Of a DNA stretch of 27,302 bases, positions 1 through 7,563 are shown in pieces (positions within the stretch are counted from its first letter, which is position 1; each line of letters opens with the position of its first letter). Under the pieces are notes generated by a model that did not search any database, was not told where the DNA came from, and saw nothing but the letters and a program-made list of their open reading frames with translations. The translations under genes were made by a program, and so were the position numbers. The DNA comes from an uncultured Blautia sp. (lineage in GTDB: Bacteria > Bacillota > Clostridia > Lachnospirales > Lachnospiraceae), in NCBI GenBank assembly GCA_900541345.1, contig UQJE01000029.1:1-27302 (forward strand), in the 5' to 3' direction.

Positions 1-487
1 ACAGGGATAAAATTTCCTGCAGGAGAAGAAGGGCTGTTGCAACAGAAAATCCGCTGATAAAAAACAGGAGAAGATGTTTCCACGGGATTTCCTGAGTAAA
101 GCCGAAAAGCTTTCCTGACAGAGGAATCAGAGCAGTTTGTCCTACAAAAAACAGAACCAGATATTTCATGCCCATAAGAAATTTACAGTCGAAAAAATGT
201 CCGCGTTTTTCAAGAGTAAACAGGATTTTCATGGTGTCTCCCTTTACTTCCATATCACAGATCCGGCTTGCCACAACAGAAACCATAAGAGGAACCAGAA
301 TGGCGTTCATAACAGGATACTGATAAAGAAGGGAAAAATATCCGAAGGGAAGTTCCTCCTGTTTGATTCCTTTTAAAAGGAATAAAGTCCAGAAAAATAA
401 AAGAGCAAGAAAGGCCACAGGAACCAGAATATTTCGTTTTCCTTTCTGTTTCATGGCTTCCGCCTTTAATTCGCAGAAAATGTTCAT
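1..487 (-). CDS. ABC-2 type permease of a lantibiotic/bacitracin-type exporter (C-terminus beyond window)
   Basis: Partial gene: the N-terminal 162 codons are present and the rest lies past position 1. The translation begins MNIFCELKAEAMKQKGKR, then a hydrophobic segment at about residues 20-40, a loop, a second segment around 58-75, and further hydrophobic stretches near 105-125 and 145-160. This is the layout of ABC-2 permeases in the lantibiotic-immunity (MutE/EpiE) and BcrB groups. The ATG overlaps the ATPase stop as ATGA, so the two are translationally coupled and should form one membrane complex. A role in exporting or removing antimicrobial peptides is inferred from the partner ATPase and the adjacent two-component system. 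No catalytic motif exists in this family, so family-level assignment rests on topology and context. Confidence 0.8.
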   Translation of the reverse strand, partial: MNIFCELKAEAMKQKGKRNILVPVAFLALLFFWTLFLLKGIKQEELPFGYFSLLYQYPVMNAILVPLMVSVVASRICDMEVKGDTMKILFTLEKRGHFFDCKFLMGMKYLVLFFVGQTALIPLSGKLFGFTQEIPWKHLLLFFISGFSVATALLLLQEILSL

Positions 488-1398
488 AAGCTCACCTGCT
501 TTCCGATTAATTGAAGGAAAATGTCTTCCAGGCTCATTTGCTGTTCATTCAAACGAAGAATACCAATACCAGACTGTACAAGAATGTTTACGGCTTTGAT
601 TACCGCTGCGTTATCGGTTGCTTTCAGACAGAGATTTTTTCCCTCGAAGGAGGCGGAAAATCCGAAGCTTAAAAGAAAGGAAAGAGCCTCAGTATCGTTG
701 TCTGTTTTGAGAATCAGACGGGAGTGGCTGTGTTTGTGGAGGGCAGATAAGCTGTCCTGAAAAATCAGCTCTCCCTGATTAATAATCCCCACATGCGTGG
801 CCATCTGGTCGATTTCACTTAAAAGGTGGTTTGATACAAGAACCGTCATGCCATACTGGTTTGGAAGAGAGCAGATAAGTTCGCGCATCTCCTGGATTCC
901 GGCAGGGTCAAGACCGTTTGTAGGCTCGTCCAGAAGAAGAATTTTCGGATTTCCAAGAAGGGCGGCTGCAAGACCGAGACGCTGCTTCATACCAAGAGAA
1001 TATTGGGAAACTTTTTTGTCCTTCTGTTTTTCCATGCGGACAATCTTCAAAACGCGCTGAATTTCGGATGGGGGAACATTTTTTAAAGTGCAGATGATTT
1101 CAAGATTTTCAGCTCCGCTTAAATGTCCGTAATAGGAAGGTGATTCTATTAGAGAACCGGTGTTTCGTAAAACAGAAAGCCGGTTCTTTTCATTTACCTC
1201 TTTCCCAAGAACCGTGATTTTTCCTTTAGAGGGCTTGATAAGCCCCAGAATCATTTTCATAGTTGTGGATTTTCCGGCGCCGTTGGGTCCGAGAAAGCCG
1301 TAAATGCTTCCACCTGGAACACGTAAATCCAGATCTTTTACTACGTCTTTTTTGCCATATTTTTTTGTCAGTGAATCTGTTGTAATGACAGTTCCCAT
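484..1398 (-). CDS. ABC transporter ATP-binding protein, BcrA / lantibiotic-immunity type
   Basis: A 304-residue cytoplasmic ATPase that powers the adjacent ABC-2 permease. Visible motifs in order: Walker A GPNGAGKST (about residues 38-46), signature SLGMKQRLGLA (about 133-143), Walker B ILLLDEPTNGLD (about 153-164) and H-loop SNH near 190. The last 90 residues form the extra domain typical of BcrA-type ATPases, so length is normal for the family. The ATG is supported by an AGGAGG SD about 10 bases upstream. It is the first gene of a leftward operon and is divergent from a response regulator gene. The gap holds a direct repeat and a -10 element with no good -35, which suggests activator dependence. 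A role in bacitracin or lantibiotic resistance is inference. Confidence 0.9.
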   Translation of the reverse strand: MGTVITTDSLTKKYGKKDVVKDLDLRVPGGSIYGFLGPNGAGKSTTMKMILGLIKPSKGKITVLGKEVNEKNRLSVLRNTGSLIESPSYYGHLSGAENLEIICTLKNVPPSEIQRVLKIVRMEKQKDKKVSQYSLGMKQRLGLAAALLGNPKILLLDEPTNGLDPAGIQEMRELICSLPNQYGMTVLVSNHLLSEIDQMATHVGIINQGELIFQDSLSALHKHSHSRLILKTDNDTEALSFLLSFGFSASFEGKNLCLKATDNAAVIKAVNILVQSGIGILRLNEQQMSLEDIFLQLIGKQVSL

Positions 1399-1431
1399 AA
1401 TGAATTTCCTCCTCTTTGTTTTGATATGGGA

Positions 1432-1460
1432 AGTATATCAGAGGAAGATTAGGTGAGACT
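1432..1460 (-). promoter_or_regulatory. Candidate promoter of the leftward ABC operon
   Basis: On the minus strand a TATACT -10 hexamer (1437 to 1432) is followed about 33 bases later by the ATPase ATG. The hexamer 17 bp upstream is AGTCTC (1460-1455), a poor -35. A good -10 without a -35, preceded by a direct repeat, is the usual look of an activator-dependent promoter. Assigned by eye; no start site is known. Confidence 0.45.
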
Positions 1461-1466
1461 TAAAGC

Positions 1467-1484
1467 TTCCTTATGTTTTCCTTA
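1467..1484. promoter_or_regulatory. Direct repeat, putative response-regulator box
   Basis: Minus-strand TAAGGAA occurs twice with exactly 11 bp between equivalent bases (plus-strand TTCCTTA at 1467-1473 and 1478-1484). OmpR/PhoB-family regulators bind head-to-tail repeats spaced by about one helical turn. The repeat ends 7 bp upstream of the weak -35 of the leftward promoter and lies beside the gene for an OmpR-family regulator. Binding by that regulator is inference. Confidence 0.45.
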
Positions 1485-1523
1485 AATTTTGGCGGAAGAG
1501 ATGAAATTCATAGAAATTTTTTT

Positions 1524-1529
1524 TATAAT
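1524..1529 (+). promoter_or_regulatory. -10 element upstream of the response regulator
   Basis: A perfect TATAAT lies 28 bases before the ATG of the response regulator, in an A/T-rich stretch. No recognisable -35 is present 16-18 bp upstream (ATGAAA at 17 bp). Consistent with a weak or activated promoter for the two-component operon. Confidence 0.4.
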
Positions 1530-1557
1530 AAGTCTAATAAAAAAGCAGGAGGATTTT

Positions 1558-2277
1558 ATGAATATATATGACAGAAAAATATTGATGGTAGACGATAATC
1601 AGGAGCTTGTTGTGATGATACGCCGCATTCTGCTGCAAAACGGTTATACAAATGTGATATGGGCGCATTCTGTTTCAGAGGGATTACGGATTTTTAAAGA
1701 GGAAAAACCGGAACTTGTGATTCTTGATGTGATGCTTCCAGATGGAGACGGTTTTTCTCTTTTCTGTAAAATGCGGGAAATTTCCTATGTGCCGATTTTA
1801 TTTCTCTCTGCAAAAGATGAAGACCAGGACCGCCTTTTCGGGCTGGGGCTGGGGGCAGATGATTATATTACAAAGCCTTTTCTTCCTCAGGAGTTAATTT
1901 TAAGAGTAGGGGCGATTTTAAAGCGTTCATACCAGTTTTACGGAGAAAAAGAGGAAACAGCTATTTATTTTGGGGAACGGGTTGTGGATTTTGACAGGGC
2001 TTCTGTTACCTTTCATGGAGAAGAAACATTTTTTACAGCAAAAGAGCTGTCTCTTTTAAAGAAGCTTTATGAAAACAGAGGAAAAATCGTAACCTTTGAT
2101 GCACTTTGTAATGCTGCATGGGGAGATTCTTATTATGGATATGAAAATACGCTGATGGTACATATCCGCCATCTCAGAGAAAAAATTGAAGAAGAGCCTT
2201 CAAATCCAAAATGGATTCTTACAATACGAGGAATTGGTTATCGGTTAAGTGAAGAGGGGACAGGGAAAAAATCATGA
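1558..2277 (+). CDS. OmpR-family response regulator
   Basis: A 239-residue response regulator. The receiver domain (about 5-120) shows the acidic pair VDD at 11-13, phosphoacceptor D57 in VILDVMLP and the conserved K in ITKPF. A winged-helix DNA-binding domain of the OmpR/PhoB type (about 140-235) follows, ending in the typical TIRGIGYRL. The ATG at 1558 is chosen because AGGAGG lies 5-11 bases upstream; the open frame extends upstream to 1489 but has no SD. It overlaps the following kinase by 4 bases (ATGA). Divergence from an antimicrobial-type ABC exporter suggests that exporter is its target, as in VanR/NsrR/CprR-like modules. Confidence 0.9.
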   Translation: MNIYDRKILMVDDNQELVVMIRRILLQNGYTNVIWAHSVSEGLRIFKEEKPELVILDVMLPDGDGFSLFCKMREISYVPILFLSAKDEDQDRLFGLGLGADDYITKPFLPQELILRVGAILKRSYQFYGEKEETAIYFGERVVDFDRASVTFHGEETFFTAKELSLLKKLYENRGKIVTFDALCNAAWGDSYYGYENTLMVHIRHLREKIEEEPSNPKWILTIRGIGYRLSEEGTGKKS

Positions 2278-3656
2278 AGAGCATGATGAAAATTATAAGA
2301 AGATACTGTATCACTGCAGGACTTATTATTTTTACACTGATTTTGGCAAACGGAGCCGCTTTTTTATACTGGGGATATCAAAAGGCAATGGAATCGGGAG
2401 AGACAGAAGGGGTACGTGCCGGTATGGACGAGATTTCCGGAGAGCTTTCTGTGGAAAACGAAAAGGCGGTCATGTCTGAAAGGGGGATTAATGCCCTTTC
2501 AAAAGAGACAGAATTTCAGTGGGCAATGGCGCTCAACCAGAAGGGAGAGGTAATCTGGAGCTGGAATCTTCCGGAGGAAATTCCCTTGTTTTATAGCCTT
2601 ACGGATGTGGCGTCATTTTCCAGATGGTATCTTTGTGATTATCCTGTCCGCGTATGGGAAAAAGGGGAAACTCTCTTTGTGTTTGCATCGCCGAAAAATA
2701 TGTATTCAAAATATGTCTGGGAATTTCGGATTGAAGAAATAGATAAGATTCCTGTTTATATAAAATGTGGTTTTTTTCTGAATATTTCTGTGATTGTTTT
2801 TTTTATCTTAGCTCTTGGATGGCGATTTTATAAGGCGCTGAAACCTGTGGGAGAGGGGATTGACCGGCTTTCAAGGCAGGAACCGGTACAAATGAGAGAA
2901 AAGGGGATGGCTTCAGAGCTTGCAGGCAAACTAAACAGAACTTCCAGTATTCTGCAGAAGCAAAAGGAAAAATTGGAGCAGAGAGACAGGGCAAGAACAG
3001 AGTGGATTGCAGGTGTTTCCCATGACATCAGAACGCCCCTTGCTCTTATTATGGGATATTCTGATGAGCTTTCCAGGGAGAAAGGGCTTGGAGAAGAGGA
3101 AAAAAAGAAGGCGGAGATGATTTGCTGCCAGAGTCTTGTAATCCGTCAGTTAATTCAGGACTTAAATCTTACTTCAAAGCTTGCTTATCATGCACAGCCA
3201 CTTCATAAAACAGAATTTTCCCCGGCAATTCTTTTACGGGAATGTGTGGCAGAGTTTTATAATGAGGGCATGGAGCAGAATTATGATATTGAGGTAGCTG
3301 TTACAGAGGAAGGAGAGCAGGTAAGGATTACAGGAGATGAGGGACTTTGGAAGCGCGCCCTTAGAAATCTTCTTGGAAACAGTATTCGTCATAACCCTTC
3401 CGGGTGTGGGATTAAAGCCACTTTAAAAATCCAGGATGGAAGTGTATGTTATGAAATCCGGGATTCCGGTCCTGGGATTCCAGGAAAAATTGCAGATATA
3501 CTGGAAGGAAAAGAAAGTGAAAATAAGGAAAATGTTCATATTATGGGGCTTCGCATTGCAGAGCAGATTGCGGCTGCACATGGAGGAGAGCTTCAGTTTA
3601 TAAGAAGAGAGAATGGAAGCTGCGACATCTGTCTTGTGATGGGAAAGAAGGAGTAG
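2274..3656 (+). CDS. Membrane sensor histidine kinase
   Basis: A 460-residue kinase, translationally coupled to the regulator upstream (ATGA overlap). The topology is a membrane segment at about 13-35, an extracytoplasmic region of about 125 residues, a second membrane segment at about 163-185, then the cytoplasmic part. The dimerisation domain carries SHDIRTP with phospho-accepting H250. The ATPase domain shows an N box LLGNSIRHN, a G1 box DSGPGIPGK and a degenerate G2 region IMGLRIAEQIAAAHGG in place of GLGL. A sizeable extracellular sensor separates it from intramembrane-sensing BceS kinases. The likely signal is an antimicrobial peptide or envelope stress, inferred from the divergent exporter. 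Confidence 0.88.
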   Translation: MKSMMKIIRRYCITAGLIIFTLILANGAAFLYWGYQKAMESGETEGVRAGMDEISGELSVENEKAVMSERGINALSKETEFQWAMALNQKGEVIWSWNLPEEIPLFYSLTDVASFSRWYLCDYPVRVWEKGETLFVFASPKNMYSKYVWEFRIEEIDKIPVYIKCGFFLNISVIVFFILALGWRFYKALKPVGEGIDRLSRQEPVQMREKGMASELAGKLNRTSSILQKQKEKLEQRDRARTEWIAGVSHDIRTPLALIMGYSDELSREKGLGEEEKKKAEMICCQSLVIRQLIQDLNLTSKLAYHAQPLHKTEFSPAILLRECVAEFYNEGMEQNYDIEVAVTEEGEQVRITGDEGLWKRALRNLLGNSIRHNPSGCGIKATLKIQDGSVCYEIRDSGPGIPGKIADILEGKESENKENVHIMGLRIAEQIAAAHGGELQFIRRENGSCDICLVMGKKE

Positions 3657-3667
3657 TAAAATACAAG

Positions 3668-3696
3668 TTGACAAAGAAAGTTGTCAATGATAGAAT
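3668..3696 (+). promoter_or_regulatory. Sigma-A promoter of the XRE-DUF3169-ABC operon
   Basis: TTGACA (3668-3673), a 17-bp spacer and TAGAAT (3691-3696): a near-consensus vegetative promoter. The first operator palindrome covers the -35 and most of the spacer, so a protein bound there should block RNA polymerase. Confidence 0.8.
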
Positions 3697-3741
3697 GAAT
3701 ATGACAAGGAAAATTGTCATCTTGACAAGAAAATAAGTCAT
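3668..3741. promoter_or_regulatory. Three tandem operator palindromes
   Basis: Site 1 is TTGACAA-N6-TTGTCAA (3668-3687, perfect). Site 2 is ATGACAA-N6-TTGTCAT (3701-3720, perfect). Site 3 is TTGACAA-N6-AAGTCAT (3722-3741, imperfect). The centres are 33 and 21 bp apart, near three and two helical turns, so all sites face the same side of the helix. The positions over the -35, at the start site and in the leader fit autorepression by the XRE protein encoded just downstream. Confidence 0.75.
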
Positions 3742-3747
3742 TTTTGA

Positions 3748-3756
3748 GGGGGGGGG
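3748..3756 (+). repeat. G9 homopolymer in the Shine-Dalgarno region
   Basis: A run of nine G forms the SD of the XRE gene, four bases before its ATG. Such tracts are prone to slippage. A change in length would alter SD strength or spacing but not the reading frame. Confidence 0.7.
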
Positions 3757-3760
3757 TAAA

Positions 3761-3982
3761 ATGCCACTGGAAAATCGGTTAAAGGAGTACAGGGCGCATC
3801 TTGGAATCAATCAGTCAGATATGGGAAAGCTTGCAGGCGTGTCCAGACAGACAATCAGTCTGATAGAAAGAGGAGATTATTCTCCGTCTGTCACTCTGGC
3901 GCTGAAGCTTGCAAAAATCTGTCAGGTAACGGTGGAAGATATTTTTACTTACGTTGAGGAGGAACAAAATGGAGAAGAATAA
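3761..3982 (+). CDS. Small XRE-family transcriptional regulator
   Basis: A 73-residue protein that is almost entirely one Cro/CI-type helix-turn-helix domain. The HTH spans about residues 18-55 (NQSDMGKLAGVSRQTISLIERG), followed by the ALKLAKICQVTVEDIF helix typical of minimal XRE regulators. There is no effector domain, so control would depend on protein level or a partner. The three upstream palindromes overlapping its own promoter make autorepression likely. Its 3' end overlaps the next gene's start by 14 bases, and the DUF3169-like protein and ABC transporter follow in the same operon. This pairing of a short XRE regulator with a DUF3169-like protein and a NatAB-like transporter is, to my knowledge, common in Firmicutes but poorly characterised. 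Confidence 0.88.
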   Translation: MPLENRLKEYRAHLGINQSDMGKLAGVSRQTISLIERGDYSPSVTLALKLAKICQVTVEDIFTYVEEEQNGEE

Positions 3983-4763
3983 GAAACATACATATCTGCA
4001 TTATGCTTTGCTGTTTCTTCTGTTTACAGGAGGAGGCGCTGTTGCAGGTGCAGCGTTCAGTGCCAGTGGGATTGAAAATTACATTTCCGGCAGTATGGCA
4101 GCAGTGGGGGACGTGATTTTAAGAGGCGTAGGGAAAAATATGATTTTTCTGATGGTCCTTGATATTGCCATAGCTGTAATTGTGGGCGAGGCTTCTCTTT
4201 CCAGAATGAAAAAACTGTCTGTTCTTTTAGAGAGAGCGGAGGACGAAGAGGCAGATTTTCTGGAATATAAAATTGAGAAAGCAGGGTCTGTGGGAATTAT
4301 TGGAAGCCAGATTGCCATTGTGGCAGGAATCATTCTTGTGGCTCTGTGGTATTCGGATTTTTCCAGAAACCCGGAAAATAAAGAGAGTGTGGTTCTTGCA
4401 GGCGCCGTACTTTTAATCGCAGGATGCTTTTACCAGGGCTTCTGGCAGGTGCGGTATGTAAAACTGATTCAGAAAATGGAACCCACAAAAAAAGGTGATC
4501 CAACATCTATGAAATTTCAAAAACAGTGGCTGGAAAGTTGTGATGAGGCAGAAAAAATTCTGATTTATCAGAGCGGTTACAGGACGTACTGTTTAATGTC
4601 CGTTTTGCTGCCGTTTCTCACCGTAGTTACAATGCTTGGGCATCTGTTTTATGAGACAGGGCTTCTCGCTATATTTGTGGTGGGATTTCTGTGGATTGCT
4701 ATGGTATCTGCATACTGTTATTTCTGTACTGTAAGCAGAAAAAGAAAACTGAACAGAGATTAG
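3969..4763 (+). CDS. DUF3169-like membrane protein
   Basis: A 264-residue integral membrane protein. Hydrophobic segments lie at about residues 8-28, 52-70, 110-130, 140-160, 205-225 and 232-252, with charged cytoplasmic-looking stretches between (for example RMKKLSVLLERAEDEEADF near 75-95). Size, topology and the place between a short XRE regulator and an ABC transporter match the DUF3169 family, whose function is unknown. ATG 3969 is chosen because AGGAGG lies 6-12 bases upstream; an upstream in-frame TTG at 3954 lies inside the SD region. Possible roles are a transporter accessory or immunity-like subunit, or a membrane partner that titrates the regulator. Both are speculation. Confidence 0.7.
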   Translation: MEKNKKHTYLHYALLFLLFTGGGAVAGAAFSASGIENYISGSMAAVGDVILRGVGKNMIFLMVLDIAIAVIVGEASLSRMKKLSVLLERAEDEEADFLEYKIEKAGSVGIIGSQIAIVAGIILVALWYSDFSRNPENKESVVLAGAVLLIAGCFYQGFWQVRYVKLIQKMEPTKKGDPTSMKFQKQWLESCDEAEKILIYQSGYRTYCLMSVLLPFLTVVTMLGHLFYETGLLAIFVVGFLWIAMVSAYCYFCTVSRKRKLNRD

Positions 4764-4775
4764 GAGGGGAATTGT

Positions 4776-5693
4776 ATGAAGCTGGAAGTAAAGAATCTGA
4801 AAAAGTCGTTTGGGGAGAAGGAGGTTCTTCACGGGATTTCTTTTTCGGTAAAAAGCGGAAGTGCACTGGGACTTTTGGGAAGAAACGGCGCTGGAAAAAC
4901 AACAACAATCCGTATTCTTATGGACGTATTTAAGGCAACAGAAGGAAGCGTGCTTCTTGATGGAAAACCGTTTGTTCCAAGAGAATATCAGATAGGGTAT
5001 CTTCCCGAGGAGAGAGGACTTTATCCGAAAAAAACAGTGAGCGAGCAGCTTATATACATGGGAATGCTCCGTGGGTTAAGCCAGAAAACTGCAAAAGAAA
5101 GCACAGAGCGTTGGCTTGAAAAGATGGGAGTTTCCCAGTATGCAAAGCAAAAGCTTGAAACGCTTTCCAAAGGAAATCAGCAGAAGGTTCAGCTTGCCCA
5201 GACCCTTGTTTGCGAGCCGGATATTATTATTCTTGATGAGCCTTTTTCCGGGCTGGACCCGGTAAATTCCCAGATTTTAAAAGACGTAATCAGGGAGCAG
5301 ATTGAAGAAGGAAAGCTTGTGATTTTTTCCAGTCACCAGATGAGCTATGTGGAGGAATTTTGTGAGGACATTGCTATTTTAAATCATGGGGAAGTTGTTT
5401 TAAGCGGAGATTTGAAGGAGATTAAAAGAGAGTTTGGAAAAGACAGACTTGTTTTATCAAGCCTTGAGGAAGCTCCGGAGACTCTTGCAAGACGTCTTTC
5501 TGATACGATGTACCATCTTCTTGAGGTGGAAAAGGTGCAGAGGGACAGAGTGATTATCAGAGAAAAAGAACCGGGAAGAAAGAAGGAGATTCTGGAAGGA
5601 ATTCTTGCTCAGGACGTAGATCTGGAATATTTCGGCTTATATGAGCCGTCTCTTAATGACATATTTGTGGAAAAGGCAGGTGACGAAGCATGA
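4776..5693 (+). CDS. ABC transporter ATP-binding protein, NatA-like
   Basis: A 305-residue ATPase partner of the permease that follows with an ATGA overlap. Visible motifs: Walker A GRNGAGKTT (about 36-44), signature LSKGNQQKVQLAQ (about 130-142), Walker B IIILDEPFSGLDP (about 151-163) and H-loop SSHQ (near 187). The C-terminal 80 residues (about 220-300) resemble the extra DUF4162 domain found in NatA-type ATPases. The ATG follows AGGAGGGG by 8 bases. NatAB of Bacillus subtilis exports sodium, but this family also includes peptide and drug exporters, so the substrate here is unknown. Regulation is expected to be through the operon's XRE repressor. Confidence 0.88.
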   Translation: MKLEVKNLKKSFGEKEVLHGISFSVKSGSALGLLGRNGAGKTTTIRILMDVFKATEGSVLLDGKPFVPREYQIGYLPEERGLYPKKTVSEQLIYMGMLRGLSQKTAKESTERWLEKMGVSQYAKQKLETLSKGNQQKVQLAQTLVCEPDIIILDEPFSGLDPVNSQILKDVIREQIEEGKLVIFSSHQMSYVEEFCEDIAILNHGEVVLSGDLKEIKREFGKDRLVLSSLEEAPETLARRLSDTMYHLLEVEKVQRDRVIIREKEPGRKKEILEGILAQDVDLEYFGLYEPSLNDIFVEKAGDEA

Positions 5694-6919
5694 AACAGTT
5701 TTTAACCGTATTAAAATTTGAGCTGAATAATTACTTTAAAAATAAAAGCTTTATCATTACAACGGTTGTATTTGCCATTTTACTGGCGGGCGTTGTCATT
5801 GTGCCCACTTTTATTCCGGGGCTTCTGGGAGGAAAAGATACGGTGGAGGAGCAGGAAGAAGAAAAAAATCTGGACGCTCTTGGAATTTATGCAGCAACAG
5901 ATGAAGTCAAAGATCTGGATAGTCTGTTTCTACGCATGCCTGCTGAATGGAAGGTATACGAAGATGAGACTTCCCTCAAAAAAGCAGTAAAAGACGGAGA
6001 GACAGAGGCTGGATTTATTCTTAAGGGGGGTGGAGATGTCACTTACGTAGTAAATGATATGGAGATGAGCGACAGAAAATCAGATACTTTCCGGGAAGCA
6101 CTTTTTGAGGAAATTAAGGAACAGAAACTTCTTGAAGCAGGGATTTCAAAGGAAGAAATCGAATCTATGGAAAATATGCAGATCAGTGTAACCTCAGAAA
6201 TTCTGGGCAAGAACAGTGCAAAAAATTATATGTATACTTATATTCTTGTGTTTATTCTTTACTTCCTGATTCTTTTCTATGGACAGATGATTGCAGTTGC
6301 AGTCACAACAGAGAAAAGCAATCGTGCCATTGAGATTCTTGTGACAAGTGTAAATCCAAACAGCCTGATTTTTGGAAAAGTGCTTGCCGGAGCAATCGCA
6401 GGTATTCTGCAGATGACCCTGATTCTGGGGACGGGATTCGGTGCGTACCATATGTTTAAGGATAAATGGGGAGGGATGCTTGACTTTCTTTTTGACATTC
6501 CCGGAAAAGTGCTCCTGTCCTTTGTTATATTTGGAATTTTAAGCTATCTTCTTTATGCTTTTATTTACGGAGCCCTTGGCGCGATGGTTTCAAAAACAGA
6601 GGATATAAGCAAAAGCTCCTCTACCATTACCTTTATATATGTAGCTTCCTTTTTAATTGGAATGTTCTGCCTTTCAGATTGTAACGGGCTTCTTGCAAAG
6701 ATTGCCTCATTTATTCCGTTTACTTCCGGAAACGCTATGTTTATCCGCATTTCTATGGGAAGTGTGGCTGCGTGGGAAATTCTGGTGTCAGGAGTGATTC
6801 TGGCAGGTTCCTGTGTGGTGACAGGAATTCTTGCGGCAAAGCTGTTCCGCTTTGGAACGCTTCATTATGGGAATCCTCTGAAGATAAGGAATGTACTGAA
6901 AAAGCTGAAGCAGCAGTGA
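5690..6919 (+). CDS. ABC-2 type permease, NatB-like
   Basis: A 409-residue permease. There is one membrane segment near residues 20-40, a hydrophilic extracytoplasmic domain from about 50 to 175 (rich in D, E and K), and about five more membrane segments between 180 and 385. This is the ABC2_membrane_3/NatB arrangement. Length is normal for the family. Translation is coupled to the ATPase (ATGA). It is the last gene of the XRE-DUF3169-ABC operon; a strong terminator follows about 50 bases after its stop. The transported substrate cannot be told from the sequence. Confidence 0.87.
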   Translation: MKQFLTVLKFELNNYFKNKSFIITTVVFAILLAGVVIVPTFIPGLLGGKDTVEEQEEEKNLDALGIYAATDEVKDLDSLFLRMPAEWKVYEDETSLKKAVKDGETEAGFILKGGGDVTYVVNDMEMSDRKSDTFREALFEEIKEQKLLEAGISKEEIESMENMQISVTSEILGKNSAKNYMYTYILVFILYFLILFYGQMIAVAVTTEKSNRAIEILVTSVNPNSLIFGKVLAGAIAGILQMTLILGTGFGAYHMFKDKWGGMLDFLFDIPGKVLLSFVIFGILSYLLYAFIYGALGAMVSKTEDISKSSSTITFIYVASFLIGMFCLSDCNGLLAKIASFIPFTSGNAMFIRISMGSVAAWEILVSGVILAGSCVVTGILAAKLFRFGTLHYGNPLKIRNVLKKLKQQ

Positions 6920-6972
6920 GAAACCCTGCATAAAAAACAAGAATACGGATATACTTTACAAAAAACAGAAAC

Positions 6973-7004
6973 AGGAGGTGCTGCTTATGCAGTGCCTCCT
7001 TTTC
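6973..7004 (+). terminator. Rho-independent terminator after the ABC operon
   Basis: A 12-bp stem (AGGAGGTGCTGC with GCAGTGCCTCCT, two G-U pairs) closes a TTAT loop at 6985-6988 and is followed by TTTT. It sits between the permease and the YdcZ gene. Because it is only 23 bases before the next ATG, it could also act as an attenuator in that gene's leader. Confidence 0.75.
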
Positions 7005-7026
7005 ACAGGATATGGAGGAATGTTTT

Positions 7027-7461
7027 ATGTGGGGTATTATCATTGCATTAATCTCAGGAGCACTTATGAGCGTGCAAGGCGTGTTTAATACAGAGGTGAC
7101 GAAGCAGAGCAGCTTGTGGGTATCTACAGGCTGGGTACAATTTTCTGCTCTCCTTGTATGTGTGGCGGCCTGGTTTTTTACAGGAAGAGAAAGCGTCAGT
7201 GCACTGTGGCAGGTGGATAATAAGTATACACTTTTAGGCGGTGTGATCGGCGCGTTTATTACGGTTACGGTTATTCAGAGCATGAGCCTTCTGGGACCGG
7301 CAAAGGCGGCTATGCTCATTGTAATTTCCCAGCTTGCAGTGGCTTACGTAATTGAATTATTTGGTCTTTTTGGTGTAGAGAAGGCTGCTTTTGAATGGAG
7401 AAAAATTATGGGAATGCTCATTGCCATTCTCGGAATTGTAATTTTTAAATGGCAAAAATAA
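7027..7461 (+). CDS. DMT-superfamily transporter, YdcZ/DUF606 family
   Basis: A 144-residue membrane protein with about five hydrophobic helices: residues 1-20, 34-54, 66-85, 90-112 and 122-142. It starts MWGIIIALISGALMSVQGVFNTEV, typical of the DUF606 (YdcZ) half-size drug/metabolite transporters, which are thought to work as homo- or heterodimers. ATG 7027 is used because GGAGGAA precedes it by about 7 bases; the ATG at 7012 overlaps that SD. It stands alone between a terminator and the promoter of the comEA cluster. The substrate is unknown. Confidence 0.85.
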   Translation: MWGIIIALISGALMSVQGVFNTEVTKQSSLWVSTGWVQFSALLVCVAAWFFTGRESVSALWQVDNKYTLLGGVIGAFITVTVIQSMSLLGPAKAAMLIVISQLAVAYVIELFGLFGVEKAAFEWRKIMGMLIAILGIVIFKWQK

Positions 7462-7470
7462 AGATTGGTA

Positions 7471-7499
7471 TTGTAAAAGTTTCCATAGTTCGTTAAAAT
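7471..7499 (+). promoter_or_regulatory. Candidate sigma-A promoter of the comEA cluster
   Basis: TTGTAA (7471-7476), a 17-bp spacer and TAAAAT (7494-7499), 64 bases before the comEA ATG. There is no comparably good promoter inside the following genes that I can see, so it may drive comEA through holA. Confidence 0.55.
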
Positions 7500-7563
7500 A
7501 AGGTATGGTTTGTATGAAAATGGGGCATTTGTTTTTTCGAACAGGAAAGGAAGTGACCCAGCC

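Noticed and set aside
6920..7026. Riboswitch in front of the YdcZ gene
   Set aside because: The 107-base gap contains a plain terminator hairpin; no guanidine, SAM or other aptamer pattern is visible.
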